Source of the DNA: Mastigias papua | Lineage: Eukaryota > Cnidaria > Scyphozoa > Rhizostomeae > Mastigiidae | Assembly (NCBI GenBank): GCA_964019165.1 | Contig: OZ025270.1 | Span: 13,406,159 to 13,470,158 of the forward strand | Direction: 5' to 3' | Length of the DNA stretch: 64,000 nucleotides | Shown here: piece after piece, positions 1-9,600 of the stretch | Numbering within the stretch: position 1 is the first letter of the stretch | Layout of the letters: each line of letters begins with the position of its first letter | Made by a program: the position numbers and the translations under genes | The notes under the pieces: generated by a model | Databases searched by the model: none | What the model was told of the DNA's origin: nothing | Seen by the model: only the letters and a program-made list of their open reading frames with translations

Positions 1-2288
1 TACTTATAGTGAGTGTAGGCCTAGCATAGTATTGTCAGTTTTCCGACATGTAAAGCACTTTAAAGCTATATATAGTGTAAAAACACAGACTAAGGCTAAT
101 TTGAGTAGGAAACATTGGCTAAACTACTGGCATCGGTGCAACTATAGATGTAAAAGATGTTTGGTGCATGCGATTGACGCACTTCCACTCAATTTCAATC
201 ATATAGCAGTATATGCATATAATGTGATTACTTGTAATGGGCCTAAAATACGTATGTGTGGAAAGTCTGACAATACAGCAATGACGACAGATATGATGGT
301 CATATGATATTATAAATGCTAGATTGACTGTAGAAATATGCTTAGATTATGATTTGGTGCTTGGAGACCCGTACTTATAGTGATTGTAGGCCTTGCATAG
401 TATTGTCAGTTTTGCGACATGGAAAGCACTTTAAAGCTCTAAATAGTGTAAAAACACAAACTAAGGCTAATGTGAGTAGGAAACATTGGCTAAACTACTG
501 GCATCGGTGCAACTATAGATGTAAAAGATGTTTGGTGCTTGCGATTGACGCGCTTCCACTCAATTTCAATCATATAGCAGTATATGCATATATTGTGATT
601 ACTTGTGATGGGCCTAAAATACGTATGTGTGCAGAGTCTGACAATACAGCAATGACGACAGATCTGATGGTCATATGATATTATAAATGCTAGATTGACT
701 GTAGAAATATGCTTAGATTATGATTTGGAGCTTTGAGACACGTACTTATAGTGAGTGTAGGCCTAGCATAGTATTGTCAGTTTTCCGACATGTACAGCAC
801 TGTAATGCTATATATAGTGTAAAAACACAGACTAAGGCTAATTTGAGTAGGAAACATTGGCTAAACTACTGGCATCGGTGCAACTATAGATGTAAAAGAT
901 GTTTGGTGCATGCGATTGACGCACTTCCACTCAATTTCAATCATATAGCAGAATATGCATATAATGTGATTACTTGTAATGGGCCTAAAATAAGTATGTG
1001 TGCAAAGTCTGACAATACAGCAATGACGACAGATATGATGGTCATATGATATTATAAATGCTAGATTGACTGTAGAAATATGCTTAGATTATGATTTGGA
1101 GCTATGACACACGTACTTATAGTGATTGTAGGCCTTGCATAGTATTGTCAGTTTTCCGACATGTAAAGCACTTTAATGCTATATATAGTGTAAAAACACA
1201 GACTAAGGCTAATTTGAGTAGGAAACATTGGCTAAACTACTGGCATCGGTGCAACTATAGATGTAAAAGATGTTTGGTGCATGCGATTGACGCACTTCTA
1301 CTCAATTTCAATCATATAGCAGTCTATGCATATATTGTGATTACTTGTGATGGGCCTAAAATAAGTATGTGTGCAAAGTCTGACAATACAGCAATGACGA
1401 CAGATCTGATGGTCATATGATATTATAAATGCTAGATTGACTGTAGAAATATGCTTAGATTATGATTTGGAGCTTTGAGACACGTACTTATAGTGAGTGT
1501 AGGCCTAGCATAGTATTGTCAGTTTTCCGACATGTAAAGCACTTTAATGCTATATATAGTGTAAAAGCACAGACTAAGGCTAATTTGAGTAGGAAACATT
1601 GGCTAAACTACTGGCATCGGTGCAACTATAGATGTAAAAGATGTTTGGGGCATGCGATTGACGCACTTGCACTCAATTTCAATCATATAGCAGTATATGC
1701 ATATAATGTGATTACTTGTGATGGGCCTAAAATAAGTATGTGTGCAAAGTCTGACAATACAGCAATGACGACAGATCTGATGGTCATATGATATTATAAA
1801 TGCTAGATTGACTGTAGAAATATGCTTAGATTATGATTTGGAGCTTTGAGACACGTACTTATAGTGAGTGTAGGCCTAGCATAATATTGGCAGTTTTCCG
1901 ACACGTAAAGCACTTTAATGCTATATATAGTGTAAAAGCACAGACTAAGGCTAATTTGAGTAGGAAACATTGGCTAAACTACTGGCATCGGAGCAACTAT
2001 AGATGTAAAAGATGTTTGGTGCATGCGATTGACGCACTTCCACTCAATTTCAATCATATAGCAGTATATGCATATAATGTGATTACTTGTAATGGGCCTA
2101 AAATAAGTATGTGTGCAAAGTCTGACAATACAGCAATGACGACAGATATGATGGTCATATTATATTATAAATGCGAGATTGACTGTAGAAATATGCTTAG
2201 ATTATGATTTGGAGCTTTGAGACACGTACTTATAGTGAGTGTAGGCCTTGCATAGTATTGTCAGTTTTCCGACATGTAAAGCACTTTA
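1..2288 (+). repeat. 371-bp satellite array, left of the transposon
   Basis: Head-to-tail copies of one 371-bp unit. Taking the recurrent ATG as position 1, monomers start at 349, 720, 1091, 1462, 1833 and 2204. The first is cut by the window edge (348 bp present), and the last is cut at its position 85 by the transposon. All have the same orientation. The copies here are mainly the type with AGCTTTGAGACACG near the start and GTGAGTGTAGG after it. The monomer at 1833 has TTA in place of the usual TGA at 2160-2162, a change shared with the monomer at 5920, so these two probably share recent ancestry. Confidence 0.98.
2285..2288. repeat. Left target-site duplication of the transposon
   Basis: The satellite reads ...GCACTTTA and then changes abruptly at 2289. 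An uninterrupted monomer reads GCACTTTAATGC here. The bases TTA (2286-2288) are repeated on the right at 5631-5633. If the duplication is four bases, TTTA on the left matches GTTA on the right with one mismatch. Confidence 0.8.
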
Positions 2289-2306
2289 GGTGTTGTTGTG
2301 AATTAG
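2289..2306 (+). repeat. Left terminal inverted repeat
   Basis: GGTGTTGTTGTGAATTAG. Compared with the reverse complement of 5612-5629 (GGTGCTGATTTGAATTAG) it differs at three positions: 5, 8 and 10. The match stops immediately inward of position 18. Confidence 0.88.
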
Positions 2307-2985
2307 GGTAACATATAAGCTTCATGTAAAAGGTGATGTAGTAATAATAAAAAGGCAAAATCCGAAAGGTACAAAGATGAAGCTTTATAAAAATGCCGAT
2401 TTCACAGTCAGAAAAAGTATCTTTTTGTGTTTTTTAAGACATGAAAGTAACAATTTTTTTTCTAAAATCTGTTGGATGGAAAAGGCCTAATAAACAGAAG
2501 TTCATCACTTCTGAAAGACTGCTTGATATTTTCAAGGCTCTTGTATGTTTTCTAGCCACAATGAATTCCCTCTGCACAAAAAATACAGAACAATGTACGT
2601 TGCTATTGTATAATAGGAATCTTGTACTGACTTCTCTTTTAAAGTTTATTGGTTTTCCGTCCAACAGAAATTTGACCACTAAAGTTGTTTTCTAAGAAAA
2701 ATAGCCAATCATTTTAAGACAGATCATTGCTCAGTTATCAATAATACTGCCTAGCGTGGAAAGAAGTGTGCTTGCAGTTGTGTGCTGCTAATGATAAGTC
2801 TTTTATTTTTATTTCAAAAATGACTATTCCGTCCAACAGATTCCACAGGGGTCCAAACATTTGCGAAATTGGCGGGAAATTAGGGACTCTCAAGTCGCAC
2901 ACGTCAGACGCTTACCTTTACAACAACTCATAGTAAAGTTTGTCTTTTTGGTGTACTTTTTGGTGTACTTCTAGAAATCCTTTTA
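2307..2985. other. Left noncoding arm of the transposon
   Basis: About 680 bp with no convincing gene. It holds three copies of the subterminal motif, a 9-bp inverted repeat (AAGCTTCAT at 2317-2325 and ATGAAGCTT at 2377-2385), a TATAAAAA at 2386-2393 that could be a core promoter element, and a short tandem duplication of TTTTTGGTGTAC at about 2945-2970 just before the transposase start. An 84-codon ORF at 2441-2695 has no recognisable features, and two of the motif copies lie inside it, so I treat it as chance. Confidence 0.6.
2468..2840. repeat. Subterminal motif cluster, left arm (3 copies)
   Basis: Motif TTCCGTCCAACAGA. Exact forward copies lie at 2655-2668 and 2827-2840. An inverted copy with one change lies at 2468-2481 (TCTGTTGGATGGAA). 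Repeated short motifs near both ends are typical of transposase-binding sites. That role is inferred. Confidence 0.85.
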
Positions 2986-4962
2986 ATGGCTCCAACTAAC
3001 AAACAGTTGAAGAATCGAGAATACTGTCGGAAGTATCGTCAAAGGAATTTAGAAGAGCTCCGAAAAAGAGATAAAGAGAGGAAACAATTGGAAAGAGATC
3101 ACCGTAAGTTCTTTCATGGTGGAAAGTACGAAGAATACAAGAAAAAAGATAGGGAGAGAAAGGCTGCAGAAAAAGCAAAGAACATTCTTAATGATTCTCC
3201 TATAACGCCGGTTTTACAACCATCTTCATTTAAGCACAACTGTACAAAAATTCGCTCATTGAAAAAAGCTGACAACGCTCTTCCACAGAGTCCAAATAAG
3301 AAGAAGGAAATTATATCCAGTTTAGCATCGAAGTACCAATTGCGCATAGCACAGATTCAGAAAAAACGCCCCGGTCCCAAACGCAAAGGATTAACAGAAG
3401 AACAGATTCGGTGGTTGGTAGCAGTACTCGACCGACCAGATATTTCGTATATGAACCCTGGAAAAAACGACAATGTCTACATTGGCAAGCTTGATGGAAC
3501 GAAACAATACGAGCAGAAAAGGTATTTTTTGTGGCCTTTAAGAGATATCCTTGATATTCTGAATGGAAGTGGGGAAAATGTAGTGAACCAGAGTGAAACC
3601 TATACTGAAAGATTTGCAGAAAAGCTAACATTTAGCATGTTTTACAAGTTCATCAAAAGGCGCAAAGAGTATGTATTTCATAAGAATATTCCACATTACA
3701 CTTGTTTATGTGAGACTTGTGAAAATGCAGTATTATTGGCAAAAGGGTTGGGCCATGCCTGCAAATCCCAACATGTACCGTCTGATCCGCATTCAATTGT
3801 AGAATTTTATTCTTGCAATGATTCTAAGGCATGCATGATGAATTTGTGTGACGAGTGCAGTACTCATGTTCTTACTGAAGAGGACTTCACTAAAAACTCC
3901 ACAGAATCTGATTCAGATGATGCCAGCAGTGAAGATTGCGATTCATGTATACAGTTCTATCAATGGAAAAAGAACGATGTTGGGTATATAACAAAAGTGC
4001 ATGTTGTAATCAGTGTTGAACAAGCGTTAGCATTGTGGCAAGAGAAAATCATTTCATTGAAAAAGCACATATATACAAAACGCCAGCAATATGCAGAATG
4101 CAAGCGCATGAAAGCAGAGCTTAAAGAGACTGAGTTGATGGTTTATGTAGATTTCAGTGAAAACTACAAAAGTCAACAACAAAATGAAATTCAGAGTGCC
4201 TACTTTGGTCATTCAACTTTTAGTCTTTTTACAGCTTGCGTATACTACCGCAACACTGATGATGGTGAAGTTAAAAAAATTCCAATGACAGTGACCACGG
4301 AAGCTAGCGATAAATCCAGAATTACAGCTATTTCGTGTGTCGACATGGTCATCAACCACTCTTTGACCAAGATCACCAATAATATTACAAAAGTCTTGAT
4401 AGTAAGTGATGGGTGTGCAGCTCAGTTTCGTTCACGCTATGTTTTTATGCTGCTAACAATTTTAAAGCCAGAATTGCATCTAGAGTGGCACTACAACGAA
4501 GCACACCACGGAAAAGGTCCAATGGATGGTGTGGGTGGCACAGTCAAGAATATGGTGTATCGTCGTGTGCTTGCTGGTGATATTGTGATTGATAATCCCG
4601 AGCAATTTGCAGCCTTTGCACACGAGGTATGCAATGTTGATTCGTTGTTTTTACCAGATGAATACCTTATCCAAGAGCCAGAGCAAATTAAGTATGCCGA
4701 GCCCATCCCACACACTTTGCAGACGCACAAAGTAATCAGATGTTTCAACGAGCGAAATGTCCCTTTTCTAAAGTTTTTCTATTTGAGCTCTGATGCAGAA
4801 CCACATTTTACGCAGTGGTATGGAAGAGAATGTGCCCATGCTGAAAGTGATGCTGGTGAAAATACATGTAGCTACTGTAATGAGAACTATCGAAGGTTTG
4901 AAGAATGGATAGAGTGTCCCATTTGCAAACAATGGTTCCACGAACACTGCTTCTATCAATAG
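2986..4962 (+). CDS. DDE-type transposase with C-terminal PHD-like zinc motif
   Basis: 658 residues in a single exon, starting at an ATG and ending at TAG. It probably cuts and joins the element's own ends in the nucleus. Residues 1-70 are strongly basic and likely coiled (CRKYRQRN, KKKDRERKAAEKAK). KRPGPKRK (about 127-134) resembles an AT-hook or helix-turn-helix lead-in. A Cys-rich patch at 240-291 (C240, C242, C245, C259, C277, C283, C288, C291) could bind zinc, and an acidic stretch follows (about 305-319). The catalytic core candidates are D389 in VYVDFSENY, D475 in IVSDGCAAQFRSR, and E505 or D514 in WHYNEAHHGKGPMDGVGG. The C-terminus has C628-x2-C631, C644-x2-C647, H652 and C655, which is PHD-like but lacks the last ligand pair. 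The core resembles transposon-derived animal ORFs I cannot name securely; the fold and superfamily are inference. No frameshift or internal stop is present. Confidence 0.88.
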   Translation: MAPTNKQLKNREYCRKYRQRNLEELRKRDKERKQLERDHRKFFHGGKYEEYKKKDRERKAAEKAKNILNDSPITPVLQPSSFKHNCTKIRSLKKADNALPQSPNKKKEIISSLASKYQLRIAQIQKKRPGPKRKGLTEEQIRWLVAVLDRPDISYMNPGKNDNVYIGKLDGTKQYEQKRYFLWPLRDILDILNGSGENVVNQSETYTERFAEKLTFSMFYKFIKRRKEYVFHKNIPHYTCLCETCENAVLLAKGLGHACKSQHVPSDPHSIVEFYSCNDSKACMMNLCDECSTHVLTEEDFTKNSTESDSDDASSEDCDSCIQFYQWKKNDVGYITKVHVVISVEQALALWQEKIISLKKHIYTKRQQYAECKRMKAELKETELMVYVDFSENYKSQQQNEIQSAYFGHSTFSLFTACVYYRNTDDGEVKKIPMTVTTEASDKSRITAISCVDMVINHSLTKITNNITKVLIVSDGCAAQFRSRYVFMLLTILKPELHLEWHYNEAHHGKGPMDGVGGTVKNMVYRRVLAGDIVIDNPEQFAAFAHEVCNVDSLFLPDEYLIQEPEQIKYAEPIPHTLQTHKVIRCFNERNVPFLKFFYLSSDAEPHFTQWYGRECAHAESDAGENTCSYCNENYRRFEEWIECPICKQWFHEHCFYQ

Positions 4963-5611
4963 AACTTCGAGAATCATCACATGGGGCCTACTTATCGACA
5001 GACGAAAAATTTTCTCTTCTTTGTGCAGACGTTCGATTTTAAATGTGGCATTTGATTTTTCTGTTGGACGGAATCCTTCTCTTGAATTCAAATTAAATCA
5101 TGCATGTACGTTTGGTATTCAGTTTCTCTCGATAACTTATCGAAGTATTCCACTAAAATCACCGTGAAGCATGCATTTCGCAATTTTAAGGATATTGTTT
5201 GAAAAGTTGCATTTTTTCCGTCCAACAGTTCCGTCCAACAGATTTAATCTACAAACTTTAGGCTTGATTGTATTTAAATACTCAATGTTTTTCGTTCGAA
5301 ATAAGTTTTGAAATGTTGCAAGTATTCTATTGTTTGATAATATTATGAGTTGAAGTTGTTAAGTCAAGCATTATAGATACAATTTTAATCACCGTAGTGT
5401 TCTACCAAAAGTTACAATGCTATCCATTCCGTCCGACAGATCATTATTTCGTTGAATATTTTGCAAAACTTCAGACTTTTTAAAACTTTTTTTCTGTACA
5501 ACTTTTACTCTATATGGTTGGGCAAAATATCCTCCTACTAAAAGATCGAGGCTAGATTAGCACAATTTTTGCACGCAGAAATTCTATCAAATTCCGTCCG
5601 ACAGAAAAATG
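4963..5611. other. Right noncoding arm of the transposon
   Basis: About 650 bp after the transposase stop, AT-rich and without a credible ORF. It carries five copies of the subterminal motif and one ATTAAA at 5092-5097 that could serve as a weak polyadenylation signal. A 107-codon antisense ORF (4768-5091) overlaps the transposase and one motif copy, and is regarded as a shadow. Confidence 0.6.
5060..5605. repeat. Subterminal motif cluster, right arm (5 copies)
   Basis: Inverted exact copy at 5060-5073. Two overlapping forward copies at 5216-5229 and 5229-5242; the first ends in T instead of A because the second begins there. Two forward copies with CCGACAGA instead of CCAACAGA lie at 5427-5440 and 5592-5605. 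The last is only 6 bp from the right terminal repeat. Confidence 0.87.
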
Positions 5612-5629
5612 CTAATTCAAATCAGCACC
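5612..5629 (-). repeat. Right terminal inverted repeat
   Basis: CTAATTCAAATCAGCACC, the inverted partner of 2289-2306 with 15 of 18 positions matching. The following G (5630) is either the first base of a mutated 4-bp duplication or an extra terminal base of the element. Confidence 0.88.
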
Positions 5630-5633
5630 GTTA
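5630..5633. repeat. Right target-site duplication of the transposon
   Basis: GTTA, followed by ATGCTATATATAG of the satellite. TTA (5631-5633) duplicates 2286-2288. With the duplication counted once, the interrupted monomer is restored exactly: the virtual start at 5549 plus 371 gives the next monomer start at 5920. Confidence 0.8.
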
Positions 5634-6661
5634 ATGCTATATATAGTGTAAAAACACAGACTAAGGCTAATTTGAGTAGGAAACATTGGCTACAATACTG
5701 GCATCGGTGCAACTATGGATGTAAAAGATGTTTGGTGCATGCGATTGACGCACTTCCACTCAATTTCAATCATATAGCAGTATATGCATATAATGTGATT
5801 ACTTGTAATGGGCCTAAAATAAGTATGTGTGCAAAGTCTGACAATACAGCAATGACGACAGATCTGATGGTCATATGATATTATAAATGCTAGATTGAAT
5901 GTAGAAATATGCTTAGATTATGATTTGGAGCTTTGAGACACGTACTTATAGTGAGTGTAGGCCTAGCATAATATTGTCAGTTTTCCGACATGTAAAGCAC
6001 TTTAATGCTATATATAGTGTAAAAGCACAGACTAAGGCTAATTTGAGTAGGAAACATTGGCTAAACTACTGGCATCGGTGCAACTATAGATGTAAAAGAT
6101 GTTTGGTGCATGCGATTGACGCACTTGCACTCAATTTCAATCATATAGCAGTATATGCATATAATGTGATTACTTGTAATGGGCCTAAAATAAGTATGTG
6201 TGCAAAGTCTGACAATACAGCAATGACGACAGATATGATGGTCATATTATATTATAAATGCTAGATTGACTGTAGAAATATGCTTAGTTTATGATTTGGA
6301 GCTTTGAGACACGTACTTATAGTGAGTGTAGGCCTTGCATAGTATTGTCATTTTTGCGACATGTACAGCACTGTAAAGCTGTATATAGTGTAAAAGCACA
6401 GACTAAGGCTAATTTGAGTAGGAAACATTGGCTAAACTACTGGCATCGGTGCAACTATGGATGTAAAAGATGTTTGGTGCATGCGATTGACGCACTTCCA
6501 CTCAATTTCAATCATATAGCAGTATATGCATATAATGTGATTACTTGTAATGGGCCTACAATACGTATGTGTGCAAAGTCTGAGAATACAGCAATGACGA
6601 CAGATCTGATGGTCATATGATATTATAAATGCTAGATTGACTGTAGAAATATGCTTAGATT

Positions 6662-9600
6662 ATGTTTTGGAGCTATGACACACGTACTTATAGTGATTGT
6701 AGGCCTTGCATAGTACTGTCAGTTTCCCGACATGTAAAGCACTTTAATGCTATATATAATGTAAAAACACAGACTAAGGCTAATTTGAGTAGGAAACATT
6801 GGCTAAACTACTGGCATCGGTGCAACTATAGATGTAAAAGATGTTTGGTGCATGCGATTGACGCACTTCCACTCAATTTCAATCATATAGCAGTATATGC
6901 ATATAATGTGATTACTTGTGATGGGCCTAAACTAAGTGTGTGTGCAAAGTCTGACAATACAGCAATGACGACAGATCTGATGATCATATGATATTATAAA
7001 TGCTAGATTGACTGTAGAAATATGCTTAGATTATGTTTTGGAGCTATGACACACGTACTTATAGTGATTGTAGGCCTTGCATAGTACTGTCAGTTTCCAG
7101 ACATGTAAAGCACTTTAATGCTATATATAGTGTAAAAGCACAGACTAAGGCTAATTTGAGTATGAAACATTGGCTAAACTACTGGCATCGGTGCAACTAT
7201 AGATGTAAAAGATGTTTGGTGCATGCGATTGACGCACTTCCACTCAATTTCAATCATATAGCAGTATATGCATATAATGTGATTACTTGTGATGGGCCTA
7301 AAATAAGTGTGTGTGCAAAGTCTGACAATACAGCAATGACGACAGATCTGATGGTCATATGATATTATAAATGCTAGATTGACTGTAGAAATATGCTTAG
7401 ATTATGTTTTGGAGCTATGACACACGTACTTATAGTGATTGTAGGCCTTGCATAGTATTGTCAGTTTTGCGACATGGAAAGCACTTTAAAGCTCTATATA
7501 GTGTAAAAACACAAACTAAGGCTAATGTGAGTAGGAAACATTGGCTAAACTACTGGCATCGGTGCAACTATAGATGTAAAAGATGTTTGGTGCATGCGAT
7601 TGACGCACTTCCACTCAATTTCAATCATATAGCAGTATATGCATATAATGTGATTACTTGTGATGGGCCTAAAATACGTATGTGTGCAAAGTCTGACAAT
7701 ACAGCAATGACGACAGATCTGATGGTCATATGATATTATAAATGCTAGATTGACTGTAGAAATATGCTTAGATTATGATTTGAAACTTTGAGACACGTAC
7801 TTATAGTGAGTGTAGGCCTAGCATAGTATTGTCAGTTTTCCGACATGTAAAGCACTTTAATGCTATATATAGTGTAAAAACACAGACTAAGGCTAATTTG
7901 AGTAGGAAACATTGGCTAAACTACTGGCATCGGTGCAACTATAGATGTAAAAGATGTTTGGTGCATGCGATTGACGCACTTCCACTCAATTTCAATCATA
8001 TAGCAGTATATGCATATAATGTGATTACTTGTAATGGGCATAAAAAAAGTGTGTGTGCAAAGTCTGACAATACAGCAATGACGACAGATCTGATGGTCAT
8101 ATGATATTATAAATGCTAGATTGACTGTAGAAATATGCTTAGATTATGATTTGGTGCTTGGAGACACGTACTTATAGTGATTGTAGGCCTTGCATAGTAT
8201 TGTCAGTTATGCGACATGGAAAGCACTTTAAAGCTCTATATAGTGTAAAAACACAAACTAAGGCTAATGTGAGTAGGAAACATTGGCTAAACTACTGGCA
8301 TCGGTGCAACTATAGATGTAAAAGATGTTTGATGCTTGCGATTGACGCGCTTCCACTCAATTTCAATCATATAGCAGTATATGCATATATTGTGATTACT
8401 TGTGATGGGCCTACAATACGTATGTGTGCAAAGTCTGAGAATACAGCAATGACGACAGATCTGATGGTCATATGATATTATAAATGCTAGATTGACTGTA
8501 GAAATATGCTTAGATTATGATTTGGAACTTTGAGACACGTACTTATAATGAGTGTAGGCCTAGCATAGTATTGTCAGTTTTCCGACATGTAAAGCACTTT
8601 AATGCTATATATAGTGTAAAAACACAGACTAAGGCTAATTTGAGTAGGAAACATTGGCTAAACTACTGGCATCGGTGCAACTATAGATGTAAAAGATGTT
8701 TGGTGCATGCGATTGACGCACTTCCACTCAATTTCAATCATATAGCAGTATATGCATATATTGTGATTACTTGTGATGGGCCTACAATACGTATGTGTGC
8801 AAAGTCTGAGAATACAGCAATGACGACAGATCTGATGGTCATATGATATTATAAATGCTAGATTGACTGTAGAAATATGCTTAGATTATGATTTTGTGCT
8901 TAGAGACACGTACTTATAGTGATTGTAAGCCTTGCATAGTATTGTCAGTTTTGCGACATGGAAAGCACTTTAAAGCTCTATATAGTGTAAAAACACAAAC
9001 TAAGGCTAATGTGAGTAGGAAACATTGGCTAAACTACTGGCATCGGTGCAACTATAGATGTAAAAGATGTTTGGTGCATGCGATTGACGCACTTCCACTC
9101 AATTTCAATCATATAGCAGTATATGCATATATTGTGATTACTTGTGATGGGCCTACAATACGTATGTGTGCAAAGTCTGAGAATACAGCAATGACGACAG
9201 ATCTGATGGTCATATGATATTATAAATGCTAGATTGACTGTAGAAATATGCTTAGATTATGATTTTGTGCTTAGAGACACGTACTTATAGTGATTGTAGG
9301 CCTTGCATAGTATTGTCAGTTTTGCGACATGGAAAGCACTTTAAAGCTCTATATAGTGTAAAAACACAAACTAAGGCTAATGTGAGTAGGAAACATTGGC
9401 TAAACTACTGGCATCGGTGCAACTATAGATGTAAAAGATGTTTGGTGCATGCGATTGACGCACTTCCACTCAATTTCAATCATATAGCAGTATATGCATA
9501 TATTGTGATTACTTGTGATGGGCCTACAATACGTATGTGTGCAAAGTCTGAGAATACAGCAATGACGACAGATCTGATGGTCATATGATATTATAAATGC

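Larger units (their letters stand above)
2289..5629 (+). mobile_element. Complete cut-and-paste DNA transposon inserted in the satellite
   Basis: A 3341-bp segment unrelated to the satellite splits one monomer. It is bounded by 18-bp inverted repeats matching at 15 of 18 positions and by a 3-bp duplication (TTA), or a 4-bp duplication with one mismatch. The monomer register continues exactly across it, so it arrived by insertion. Inside is one long intronless ORF for a DDE-type transposase (2986-4962) flanked by noncoding arms carrying eight copies of a 14-bp motif. Both ends and the ORF look intact, so the copy may be autonomous. The superfamily is not certain. A 4-bp duplication would fit Sola, a 3-bp one Zator; neither is proven here. 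Confidence 0.93.

Noticed and set aside
283..345. Hammerhead ribozyme in the monomer (CTGATGG ... TAGAAATATG)
   Set aside because: The motif lacks the required A of CTGANGA, and no stem II fits between it and GAAA.
2441..2695. 84-codon ORF in the left arm of the transposon
   Set aside because: No domain or signal features, two subterminal motif copies lie within it, and an equally long antisense ORF overlaps it.
4768..5091. 107-codon antisense ORF over the transposase 3' end
   Set aside because: It overlaps the conserved C-terminal zinc motif of the real gene and has no recognisable features.
2289..5629. Retrotransposon or virus-derived insertion
   Set aside because: There are no long terminal repeats, reverse transcriptase, poly-A tail or capsid-like protein; inverted ends and a DDE-like protein indicate a DNA transposon.
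2285..5634. piggyBac- or Kolobok-type insertion at TTAA
   Set aside because: The empty site contains TTAA, but the left flank ends in TTTA followed by GG, so TTAA is not duplicated on both sides.
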